In this document: piece by piece, positions 36,913-45,150 of the stretch | How positions within the stretch are numbered: the stretch's first letter is position 1 | Layout: the number at the start of each line of letters is the position of its first letter | Assembly (NCBI GenBank): GCA_009695205.1 | Contig: SIBK01000003.1 | Coordinates: 59,658 to 123,657 of the forward strand | Source of the DNA: Pedosphaera sp. | Lineage (GTDB): Bacteria > Verrucomicrobiota > Verrucomicrobiia > Limisphaerales > UBA9464 | Reading direction: 5' to 3' | Length of the DNA stretch: 64,000 nucleotides | Notes under the pieces: generated by a model | Database searches by the model: none | Told to the model about the DNA's origin: nothing | Seen by the model: the letters and a program-made list of their open reading frames with translations, nothing else | Translations under genes and position numbers: made by a program

Positions 36913-38424
36913 CTACGGCTTCAAGACTTCGAGCAATTTCACGAACCCCTCCGTGATCTGCGGAATTGCATTCGTCGTCAGCGGGCTGGTTCGGCCGCGC
37001 CAGGTTTCGTAGGAACCGACCGCGTGTTGCTCGGGCGGCGGGATGTAACCATACCAGCCGTTGGCCAAGCTGATGTTGAAGAGCGGCTTCACCGGACTGC
37101 GCTGCTTCAGGTCGAGTCCGCTGATGGCAAAGATTTCGCCCGGCCATTGCGCCACGGCGAGGTCGCCGATGCGAAACACCTGCAAGGGCAGCGACAGCCG
37201 GTCCGGATATTCGGCGAGGATTAATTGCTCGCGGGCGTAAAACTCGGTCCAGGTGCGAAGCTTCAAGCGTTCCCGCCCACCCACGACACCACGCGCCCGT
37301 TCCACTTCAGCCGGGGACGGTTTGCGGACGCCGATCTCCAGCTCGGTGCTGACGGCGGACAACTTCAAGTCGTCACGATACGTCAGTGTTTTCACGACAC
37401 GATGCACTTCGCGGGCGACATCCTTGGCAACGATCCGGATTTGCTCGTACGGCTTTTGCGGCGGGCGCGCCTTGCGGAAATCGTTGTTGTTGATGTCGCC
37501 ACTGGTCCCGTTGCTCATAAGCGCGACGAACGTTGGTTCCTGTTTCTCTGCGCCAAGTAGTTCCATCATTCGCTCACAGAACACGCCGTAGTAGTCTGCG
37601 CTCAAGTGGCCCGGGCCCACCGCGCCAACGTAGTGCAACGAATAATTGGCGAGCAACGAGAGCGGCCGGCCGTCGGCGTGTTGAACGCTCAGGACAAACA
37701 CCTCCGGATCGACCGGACCGGAGAAGTCGCCATCCACTTCGGGCTGGGGCGAAGACCAGTTCATCTTCACGCGGTCGCCCGTAGCGCCGAGGAGATTGGT
37801 GTAGGTGACATCCGGTTTGACGGTGACGCGGCGGCAGAAGACATGCTGCGGGACGAAGCCGCTGCCCCAGGCTACGCGGGCGGGGGCGAGCTGGTTCACG
37901 GCGATGCGCACGGCGTCGGCGGTGCGACGCGGCAGCCACGCGCGATAATCCGGGTCGGGTTCGCTCAGATGAGCGCCCGTCACGCTGCCCGCGCTGTGCG
38001 TGTGCGTGGTGGAAATCGAAACGTGATTCGATGCGATGCCCGTGTGCTGGAAGATCAGCGCCTTCGCCGCATCGAACACCGCGCGGTCGATGAGGCAGGC
38101 ATCCACGAGCACGAAAGCCAGACGTGTCGAACCGTCGTCGAGCACGAGCGCCCGCGCGTGCAGTTCGTCATGGACGTGGGTGGCGAGGACGGGAGCGGTG
38201 CCGCCGTTGATCTCGATGCCGAGGGACGGCGTGATGTTGGCCGTGGCCGCGCCGGCGCGAAGTTCCCCCGCACGTGCGGTAAGGGAAGCGAGGCCGAAGA
38301 GGAACCACGAAAGACAGAGCAGATACGCAAAAAAGGGGAGCGAAAATCGTGGTTCAGAGAGGGGGGTCGTATTCATTGCTATTATAGGCTGACGATCGGT
38401 GAGAGGATGGCTGCGGGTCTTCAT
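36913..38424 (-). CDS. Neutral/alkaline ceramidase-like exported protein, copy 1
   Basis: A protein of 487-503 residues. The ATG at 38376 gives the better signal peptide (LPFFAYLLCLSWFLFGLASL); the ATG at 38424 overlaps the upstream stop. It begins LRAGAATANITPSLGIEING and contains SISTTHTHSAGSVTGAHLSE (zinc site), SLLANYSLHYVGAVGPGHLS and VALMSNGTSGDINNNDFRKA. It shares the domain plan of the next gene, but the two differ clearly in sequence, so the duplication is old. It is expected to be periplasmic or outer-surface. The substrate may be a lipid or an unrelated ester or amide. Confidence 0.85.
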   Translation of the reverse strand: MKTRSHPLTDRQPIIAMNTTPLSEPRFSLPFFAYLLCLSWFLFGLASLTARAGELRAGAATANITPSLGIEINGGTAPVLATHVHDELHARALVLDDGSTRLAFVLVDACLIDRAVFDAAKALIFQHTGIASNHVSISTTHTHSAGSVTGAHLSEPDPDYRAWLPRRTADAVRIAVNQLAPARVAWGSGFVPQHVFCRRVTVKPDVTYTNLLGATGDRVKMNWSSPQPEVDGDFSGPVDPEVFVLSVQHADGRPLSLLANYSLHYVGAVGPGHLSADYYGVFCERMMELLGAEKQEPTFVALMSNGTSGDINNNDFRKARPPQKPYEQIRIVAKDVAREVHRVVKTLTYRDDLKLSAVSTELEIGVRKPSPAEVERARGVVGGRERLKLRTWTEFYAREQLILAEYPDRLSLPLQVFRIGDLAVAQWPGEIFAISGLDLKQRSPVKPLFNISLANGWYGYIPPPEQHAVGSYETWRGRTSPLTTNAIPQITEGFVKLLEVLKP

Positions 38425-40733
38425 GGTGGAGTTGCGGGCACGCGGGACAGCATCAGGCCCAGCGGACTGTCCGGTTTTGGGTCTTCCAGCAACCGCGCCG
38501 CCGGGCGGTATTGCAGATAATATTGGAGGATTTCAGTGAAATACACGATGCCTTCGGGGGGTGCTCCGCCGAAACTGGCACGCCCTTCGGAGTAGTCCCG
38601 GCCCGGGTCGCGGTCGCCCGGTTTCTTGTAGAGATCGTAAAGTTCCTTCCGGTCTTTGACTTTGCCGGTGGTGATCTCCCAGCCGTCCAGACCGCTAAAC
38701 ACTCTGCCGGTGCGCCGCCAGCCCTGGATCCGCTGCCGCAAGGTCGCTTCGATAGCGTCGAGCAGCTTTTCGTCGGGACCGAGCAGACGGGCGGCCTGCG
38801 TGATTTGCCAGGCATGCTCGAGCGCTTGACTCATGATGATGGCACTGGTGCGCGGATGCGGATAGCGCCAGCCGCCGATTGGGTCCTGACTTTCCGCCAG
38901 AAAATGTGCGACAGCCCGCACGACGGCGCGAAGCCTCGGCTCGTCCGGCGCGCTGAGTGACAACTCCGGCAGCCCAGCCAGCGCATAACCGATGATATAA
39001 GGCTTGGAGAAACCCACGGTCAGCCCGCGCTGGTCGTCATCAATGAACGGTGGATCCGGATCGAGCGGCTTGCCGCCCTGGTCGAAGAGATCACCGGTCG
39101 AAAGCCTGTTGCGCAATTCGCGAAACAAACGCAGCGCCTCGTCAAGGTAACGCCGCTCGCCCGTGTAGCGATACAGGCGGATGAAGTCGCGCGCATCGCC
39201 GATATTGCGGCACTCGCCTCGGTCGGCATGCAGATGTTGCGCGGCATAGGCGACCTGGGCGTCGAGCGCCTCGCGCATGCGGGGATCGCCGGTTTGCTCC
39301 CACGCGAGCCAGAACGCATCATAACCTTTTGTGCAGAAATTCACCGAACTGTTGGAACGCCACATGTATTTCTTGTCGAGCGGCTTCTGATTCATCGCGG
39401 TTACGTTGTTATAGCGCGTTCCGCCTCGTTCCTTTTCACCCCACCAGATGGATTGATCAAAAAAATTATCGCACCACAGCAAGCCGGTTTCGAGCAACCG
39501 GCGGTCGCCGCTGCGCCAGCCTTCCTCAAACATTGCTGCACAGTGATTGAGCCGGTTCATGCCGAAGAACCCACCGTGCTCTGTCGTATCGGCATAGCCG
39601 GTCACATTTCCCCAGTCATCGCCCACCGCCATGCTGCGGACGATCGCGTTGTGGTGGTAAATGACCATCGCGTTCAACTCAGCCGGCAACGCGCCCGCCG
39701 GCTCAAATTCAATGCCATAAAGCTCCCGCCACCAGGCAGACGGCACGACAACTTGATGTGACGATTCCAGCGCCGCGGATAGCTGGGCGAGGTGAGACGG
39801 GGCGATGACCATCTCCGCTCGTTGCCAAGAGGCGGGCTGCATCGGCACGTTCTCCTCCGCCGTGCAACGAAAATACCGGTAGTCTAGCTGGCCGGTTTCG
39901 GGAAAAGAAATGTCAAGGTATCCACGCCGCTTAAGAGGCCCGGCCGGATGATAAAAAGCGAGGCCTTCCTTCCCGAGCACAAACCTGGCATTCGCTCCCG
40001 TCGTAAAGTTGTGACGGAACCGTTCGCCCTTCAAGATCACTGGTGTGTTCGATGAGGTGCCGCTGACGGAAGCAGTCCGGGTCCTGGCCTCCCAACCAAA
40101 GTCGGGCGCGCGTCCGTCTTCGGAAAGATTGCGCTGCAAATGGGCGACTAGCACCACGCCCCCAATCACATCGCAACGCAGTTCAATGATCCGTGGCCAC
40201 TGCGGATCGGGAAAATGCCATCGTTGCCAAAGATACGCGCCGTTGTCCTCGACCACTTCGAGTCGTGGCGCTTCGGTGGAGGCTCGCGCGGGTGCCAGGA
40301 GGCGCACTTCCACACGGTCACCTTTTCTCCATGTCAGCGTGACGCTCTCGCCCTGAAGAGCTGCCGTCACCGGCAAGGCCCGCGCCGTTGACCTGCCCGC
40401 CGCAACCGAACGAAGGGAAAATTTCACCGGGCCGGTGTTCGGAAACGAACAGGTAAAGGACACTAGCGCCCGACGCACGAATTTCGGTTCGCCGTTCGCG
40501 ACCGGATGCCACGACAAGGAGCGGACTGCCGCAGTGATTTTTCGCCGGCCGTCTGTGACGACACACTGCTGGCTTTCACGCAGAAACCCACGTGGCAACG
40601 GCATTGAGGTGCGGACGATTTGTTCGCCTGTGGCCGAGGGAGTGACGGTGAAGGTGGAGTCACCCTGCGGCGCCGCGGCGCGGGCGCCGCCGGACAGGCG
40701 CGCGAGTAGAAGGACGACAATAATTACCCGCAT
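38421..40733 (-). CDS. Large exported protein, possible rhamnogalacturonan-lyase-like (PcRGLX/YetA type)
   Basis: From ATG 40731-40733 the protein has 770 residues and a signal peptide (VIIVVLLLARLSGGARA). The N-terminal 350 residues are beta-rich (VRTSMPLPRGFLRESQQCVV, RRALVSFTCSFPNTGPVKFS), like the RIFT-barrel start of PcRGLX/YetA proteins. The C-terminal part is helical with repeated pairs typical of an alpha/alpha toroid (YDAFWLAWEQTGDPRMREAL, DARDFIRLYRYTGERRYLDE, ISLIRSAIIMSQ-like segments). The closest recognisable role is polysaccharide lyase or hydrolase, held with caution because no catalytic set was identified. It is the first intact gene of the operon. Its stop overlaps the next start. 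Confidence 0.55.
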   Translation of the reverse strand: MRVIIVVLLLARLSGGARAAAPQGDSTFTVTPSATGEQIVRTSMPLPRGFLRESQQCVVTDGRRKITAAVRSLSWHPVANGEPKFVRRALVSFTCSFPNTGPVKFSLRSVAAGRSTARALPVTAALQGESVTLTWRKGDRVEVRLLAPARASTEAPRLEVVEDNGAYLWQRWHFPDPQWPRIIELRCDVIGGVVLVAHLQRNLSEDGRAPDFGWEARTRTASVSGTSSNTPVILKGERFRHNFTTGANARFVLGKEGLAFYHPAGPLKRRGYLDISFPETGQLDYRYFRCTAEENVPMQPASWQRAEMVIAPSHLAQLSAALESSHQVVVPSAWWRELYGIEFEPAGALPAELNAMVIYHHNAIVRSMAVGDDWGNVTGYADTTEHGGFFGMNRLNHCAAMFEEGWRSGDRRLLETGLLWCDNFFDQSIWWGEKERGGTRYNNVTAMNQKPLDKKYMWRSNSSVNFCTKGYDAFWLAWEQTGDPRMREALDAQVAYAAQHLHADRGECRNIGDARDFIRLYRYTGERRYLDEALRLFRELRNRLSTGDLFDQGGKPLDPDPPFIDDDQRGLTVGFSKPYIIGYALAGLPELSLSAPDEPRLRAVVRAVAHFLAESQDPIGGWRYPHPRTSAIIMSQALEHAWQITQAARLLGPDEKLLDAIEATLRQRIQGWRRTGRVFSGLDGWEITTGKVKDRKELYDLYKKPGDRDPGRDYSEGRASFGGAPPEGIVYFTEILQYYLQYRPAARLLEDPKPDSPLGLMLSRVPATPP

Positions 40734-40918
40734 GGTTGCAGATTGGTATAGCCAGCGGTGATGGCGAGGGCAATCAATTGCTCTGCCGCGTACCCGGGAA
40801 GGCAACACTTCTGGCGATCTCCTTTGACGAAGACGAGATGCTCACCGTCGACGTTCGTGTCGGTTCGCCCGCTTGGTTCCCATGAATTGTTCTGGCCACA
40901 TTGGTGCGCCATCCCCAA
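40724..40918 (-). pseudogene. C-terminal scrap upstream of the lyase-like gene
   Basis: Minus-strand sequence reads TDTNVDGEHLVFVKGDRQKC followed by CLPGYAAEQLIALAITAGYT and TAA at 40724. It looks like the end of a real protein whose stop overlaps the start region of the lyase-like gene, matching the tight spacing in this operon. The family was not recognised. The remainder of the 40734-40923 interval holds the divergent start of the serine hydrolase and no clear promoter. Confidence 0.3.
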
Positions 40919-40923
40919 CTTTC

Positions 40924-42330
40924 ATGAGTATGAATTCGTTGCGCCTACTGGTCGTTTTGTTGGCCGGTGCTGTGAGCCTGAGGGTGATTTCATCCCGGGC
41001 TGATGATTGAGCCGACCGCGTCGACAGTTATGTACGGTCGGAAATGGCGCGGCAGAAGGTGCCTGGGTTGGCGGTGGCAATGATTGAGAAAGGTCGGGTA
41101 GTCGTCGCCAGAGGCTACGGTCTGGCGAACGTCGAGCACGCCGTTCCGGTCGACTCGGACACGATCTTCCAGTCGGGATCGCTGGGCAAGCAATTCACCG
41201 CGGCGCTCGTAATGCTGCTCGTTGAAGATGGGAAGATCGCTCTGAGCGATCCGAGCTCCAAGCACTTCCCAGCTGCCTCGGAAGCCTGGCGGTTGATCAC
41301 GGTCCGCCACTTGCTGACCCACACCTCCGGCATCCCCGAGTACGAGGACAGCAAGTTCAACCTCCAACGTAATTACACAGAGGAACAACTGCTGCGCTAC
41401 GCATTCGGATTGAAGTTGGAATTTGCTCCGGGTTCGCGGTGGAACTACAGCAATCCCGGTTACATGCTGCTGGGATTTCTCGTGCAAAAGGCATCGGGGG
41501 CGACCTATGGAGACTTGATGCGGGACCGTGTGTTTCGCCCCGTCGGAATGAAGACCGCCCGCATTATCAGCGATTCCGATATTGTGCCGCATCGGGCGGC
41601 GGGCTATCGGCTGGCCGATGGCGAGCTAAAGAACCAGGATTGGGTCTCCCCGATTCTGAACACCACGGCCGATGGCTGTCTGTATTTTTCGCTGAACGAT
41701 CTGATCGCCTGGGACCAGGCGTGGCGGGCTCGGTCTTTGCTCAAACCGGAGAGCTGGGCAAAGATGCTGGCACCGGTCACCTTGAACAGCGGCAAGACCT
41801 ATCCCTATGGTTTTGGCATTAGTGTTGACAACGTGGCGGGTCAGAAAGTGGAGAGGCATGGCGGTGCCTGGCAGGGATTCAAGTCCTACCGGGCCCGATA
41901 TCTGGACGATGAATTCTCGATACTCATCCTCGCCAATCTCGCCGAGGGGGACCCTGGCCGTTTGAGTGAAGGGGTGGCCGCACTCGTGAACTCCAAGACC
42001 GTGCCGGCGCACACACCACTCGCGAATCAAGAACCCTTGGTGACAGAAAGACTCAAGCGCTTGCTGTCGGAGGCCGCAGCCGGAAAACTCTCCCCCACCG
42101 AGTTAGCGTATGTCAGAGCGGGATTCTTTCCAGACGCGAGTGATGCCTATACCAAGGAGCTTCCGAGCCTCGGCACGCGGCAGAAATTCACCTTCTATGA
42201 GCGACGGGAGTTGGGTGACGACACCGTGTATGTCTGCGAGGTCGCCTTTGCGTCCAAGACTCTCACCGTAAGGCTGGGCATCACGCCGGACGACAAGATT
42301 TCTGTTTTCAGGATCGCGGGTAAACCTTAA
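40924..42330 (+). pseudogene. Class C beta-lactamase-like serine hydrolase, in-frame TGA after signal peptide
   Basis: From ATG 40924 a signal peptide (RLLVVLLAGAVSLRVISSRA) is followed by ADD and a TGA at 41008-41010. The frame continues without a shift: ADRVDSYVRSEMARQKVPGL, then QSGSLGKQFTAALVMLLVED (SxxK nucleophile motif SLGK), WNYSNPGYMLLGFLVQKASG (YxN) and RHGGAWQGFKSYRARYLDDE (HGG in place of KTG). These are the three active-site motifs of the beta-lactamase/transpeptidase-like family. A cytoplasmic product of 428 residues could start at 41044. A CGA-to-TGA change would explain the stop. It probably acts on peptidoglycan or small esters. Confidence 0.75.
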
Positions 42331-42379
42331 GCCTGTCCAAGAAAGGAGCCGCTCATGCCTTTTTGAGCGATCAACAGGC
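42331..42379. terminator. Nested inverted repeat between convergent genes
   Basis: An inner stem CGCTCA (42350-42355) / TGAGCG (42364-42369) has a loop holding five T. An outer pair GCCTGT (42331-42336) / ACAGGC (42374-42379) brackets it. It directly follows the serine hydrolase stop and lies 73 bases from the lpxA stop, so it may end transcription from one or both sides. No long T-run follows on either strand. Confidence 0.4.
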
Positions 42380-42451
42380 GAAGTGGATGGCACACGCGCA
42401 TCGCGAATCGCAGCACGAAGCTCGTGAAGCCGCATGCTCGAACTCCCGCCC

Positions 42452-43228
42452 TCACTTCGAAATACCGCGCTGGCTGGAACGTACAAATTCCAGCAGATGC
42501 GCCAGTTCGGTGCCGCCGACTAACTCGGATTCAATTCGTGCCAATGCGTTGGGAATCGTGAGGCCTCTCCGGAAAAGCAACTTGTACGCCTGATTCAATG
42601 TCTGGATTGTTTCGCTCGAAAAACCGGCCCTCTCCAACCCGATCCGGTTGATCGTTCGTGTTTCTGCAGGGTTCCCGTCTGCCATCATGAAGGGCGGTAC
42701 ATCCTGCACGACCTTCGAACATCCGCCGAGCATGGCATTCCGGCCGATTCGACAGAACTGGTGCACGGCCGCCATGCCGCCAATCACGGCGTGATCGCCC
42801 ACGGTCACATGCCCCGCTAATGCAGCCAGATTGGACATGATAATGTGGTCGCCCAACTGGGTGTCGTGAGCGAGGTGGCAATACGCAAGGATATGATTGT
42901 GGGAACCGACCACCGTGGCAGTGCCGTCCGTCGTGGCACTGTGGACGGTGACGTATTCGCGGAAGGTGTTGTGGTGACCGATATCGACCCGGGTACTGCC
43001 GCCTTTCCACTTGAGATCTTGGGTTTTCAGGCCGAGGCAGGCGAAGGGAAACAACTCGTTATCCGAGCCCAGGGTGGTGAGGCCGTCGATAACCACGTGG
43101 CTGTGAAGGTGACAGCGATCCCCCAGTTCGACGTTCGCTCCAACGACGCAGAACGGGCCGATAACGCAGTCGTTGCCGACGTGCGCGGACGGCTGGACGA
43201 CTGCGGTGGGATGGATGGACGTCGGCAT
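42452..43228 (-). CDS. lpxA: UDP-N-acetylglucosamine acyltransferase
   Basis: An intact 258-residue protein of normal LpxA length. It starts SIHPTAVVQPSAHVGNDCVI and shows left-handed beta-helix hexapeptide repeats through about residue 190. Family-specific regions are DLKWKGGSTRVDIGHHNTFR (with the REYVT following), ILAYCHLAHDTQLGDHIIMS with the catalytic His, and VPPFMMADGNPAETRTINRI. It adds a hydroxyacyl chain to UDP-GlcNAc, the first step of lipid A synthesis, in the cytoplasm. It lies 22 bases downstream of lpxC-fabZ on the same strand, the usual order in genomes with that fusion, and indicates an LPS-bearing outer membrane. Confidence 0.95.
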   Translation of the reverse strand: MPTSIHPTAVVQPSAHVGNDCVIGPFCVVGANVELGDRCHLHSHVVIDGLTTLGSDNELFPFACLGLKTQDLKWKGGSTRVDIGHHNTFREYVTVHSATTDGTATVVGSHNHILAYCHLAHDTQLGDHIIMSNLAALAGHVTVGDHAVIGGMAAVHQFCRIGRNAMLGGCSKVVQDVPPFMMADGNPAETRTINRIGLERAGFSSETIQTLNQAYKLLFRRGLTIPNALARIESELVGGTELAHLLEFVRSSQRGISK

Positions 43229-43250
43229 CAGATGGAGCGATTTGTGTCGA

Positions 43251-44651
43251 TCAGGGGTCGGTTAACATGAAGGTCACGTCGGCTTCGCTCACAATTTCGC
43301 CATTGACGAGGCATTCGCCACGAGCTTTGCCGATTTTTCCACGCACTTTGTACATTTCGACATTGATTACGAGGACGTCACCGGGCAGGACAGGTTTGCG
43401 CCACTTGACTTTTTCAGCGGCCATGAAGTAGGCAATCTTGCCGGTTTCCTTCGCCTGCCGGATGAGGAGGACGCCGGCAACCTGGGCGATTGCCTCCAGT
43501 TGGAGAACGCCGGGCATGACCGGGTGTCCTGGAAAGTGGCCAGCAAAGAACGGCTCACCCATGGTGATGCATTTGATGGCGGAGATCTTGTTCCCGCTGA
43601 TGCGCGTGATCCGGTCCACCATTAGAAACGGAGGGCGATGCGGCAAAACCTTCATTAGCTGCATGGTGTCCAGAGAGTCGAACTCACCCTCAGGCAAGGG
43701 GGGCGATGCAGGAGCCGCAGCGCTGCGAGACGTGTGAGACGAGGCATTGCAGGCTGTTTTCTGTGCGGCCGGAGGGGTTGGCGATGGAGGGGGCGCGAAG
43801 GTTTGGGCTACACGTGCCGGTTGTTTCATTTGTGCGACAATTGCGCGGGCAAGTTCCGTGTTCGCTTGATGGCTCGGTTTCGTGGCGATGACATGAGCGA
43901 GGATTGGGCGGCCGACGAGCGCGAGGTCGCCGACGATGTCGAGCATCTTGTGACGGACGAATTCCTCGGCATAGCGCAAGGGTTCGTTTGTCAGGATCGC
44001 GTCATCCCGGATGACGATTGCGTTGGCGAGACTTCCTCCCTTAATCAGGCCATTGTTAATGAGATACTCGATCTCTTCGAAGAATCCAAACGTGCGGGCA
44101 TGGGCCAGCTCGATTTCCCAAGTTTCCGGGGTGATTACCAATGAGAAATGTTGGGTGAACCGGCCCTTTTGGTCTGCACTGGTGCAGGTCAACTTGAAGC
44201 AGTCGGACGGAAACGCGGCCAGATGGCCGTCACCGACTGTCACCTCGATAGGTTCCGAAAGGCGGTAAGGCTCTACTGAATCGGACTGCGTCGTCACTCC
44301 GGCTTCGCGGATTAAGCGTGCGAATTCGCGGGAACTGCCATCGGCAATGGGCGGTTCATTCGCATCGAGTTCGACAATGGCGTTGTGGACGCCAGCGGCG
44401 GCGAGGGCGGCGAGCACATGTTCGACCGTATGAATCTTGATGTTACCCCGACCGAGGGTGGTGGAGCGTTGAGTATCGACAACGAATTCGGCCTTCGCCT
44501 CAATTTCCGGATGCCCATCGAGATCGGACCGTCGGAAACGCAGGCCGGAATTGGCTGGTGCGGGCAGCAAGTTCATTTGCACCTGGTTTCCGGAGTGGAG
44601 TCCAAGACCGGCAAATGAGATCGGCTGGCGCAGAGTTTGTTGCAACGGCAT
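43251..44651 (-). CDS. lpxC-fabZ: Bifunctional LpxC deacetylase / FabZ dehydratase
   Basis: A fusion of two enzymes. Residues 1-280 are LpxC: QPISFAGLGLHSGNQVQMNL, HTVEHVLAALAAAGVHNAIV (first zinc histidines) and RHKMLDIVGDLALVGRPI (HKxLDxxGD). A linker rich in Pro, Ala and Ser spans about 290-335. FabZ follows: LMKVLPHRPPFLMVDRITRI (catalytic His), EPFFAGHFPGHPVMPGVLQL (catalytic Glu region). The fusion is known in Bacteroidota and occurs in parts of the PVC group. It joins lipid A synthesis to hydroxyacyl-ACP dehydration. The ATG at 44651 is chosen as the start nearest the LpxC domain; one at 44684 is possible. It is divergent from yajC. Confidence 0.92.
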   Translation of the reverse strand: MPLQQTLRQPISFAGLGLHSGNQVQMNLLPAPANSGLRFRRSDLDGHPEIEAKAEFVVDTQRSTTLGRGNIKIHTVEHVLAALAAAGVHNAIVELDANEPPIADGSSREFARLIREAGVTTQSDSVEPYRLSEPIEVTVGDGHLAAFPSDCFKLTCTSADQKGRFTQHFSLVITPETWEIELAHARTFGFFEEIEYLINNGLIKGGSLANAIVIRDDAILTNEPLRYAEEFVRHKMLDIVGDLALVGRPILAHVIATKPSHQANTELARAIVAQMKQPARVAQTFAPPPSPTPPAAQKTACNASSHTSRSAAAPASPPLPEGEFDSLDTMQLMKVLPHRPPFLMVDRITRISGNKISAIKCITMGEPFFAGHFPGHPVMPGVLQLEAIAQVAGVLLIRQAKETGKIAYFMAAEKVKWRKPVLPGDVLVINVEMYKVRGKIGKARGECLVNGEIVSEADVTFMLTDP

Positions 44652-44790
44652 GGGGGGCATTTGTAGCGGACGGCGGACCGCCAAGGCAAGGGTGGCTTCT
44701 TTGCCCCGAAGGTCCGTCCGGTGAATTGGTCAAACGTGACACTTGCCAAAGCCTCTAACATCCCTAGTCTTCCCGCTCCTTTTACAGGAT

Positions 44791-45135
44791 ATGTTTATTA
44801 TTGCTCACAGTTTGCTCTTCGCCCAGGCGACCGCGCCCGGGAGTGGTCCCGGTGGCTCGGCTCAACCGTCGATGTTGATGACCTACGCCCCGATGATCCT
44901 GCTGTTCGTCATGATGTATTTCATGCTGATCCGGCCGCAGCAACAAAAGGCAAAGTCGCAGCGTGAAATGCTGAAGACGCTGAAGCGAGGAGACCGGGTG
45001 CTAACGTCCGGCGGCATCCTTGCAACCATTGTTTCAGTGAGCGAACAAAGCATTACGATCCGCTCCGCGGACACGAAATTAGAAGTGCAAAAGAGCGCCG
45101 TCACAGAAGTCCTCGAACGTTCCTCGGAAGCCTGA
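44791..45135 (+). CDS. yajC: Preprotein translocase subunit YajC
   Basis: A 114-residue protein with a single membrane helix (PMILLFVMMYFMLIRPQQQK) and the family-defining RPQQQKAKSQREMLKTLKRG, then DRVLTSGGILATIVSVSEQS. AGGAT lies one base upstream of the ATG and may serve as a weak ribosome binding site. It precedes secDF by 15 bases in the usual order and forms the YajC-SecDF accessory complex of the Sec translocon in the inner membrane. The 139 bases to the divergent lpxC-fabZ start probably hold both promoters; no consensus pair could be chosen with confidence. Confidence 0.95.
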   Translation: MFIIAHSLLFAQATAPGSGPGGSAQPSMLMTYAPMILLFVMMYFMLIRPQQQKAKSQREMLKTLKRGDRVLTSGGILATIVSVSEQSITIRSADTKLEVQKSAVTEVLERSSEA

Positions 45136-45150
45136 TCCCCCCAATTCTCC

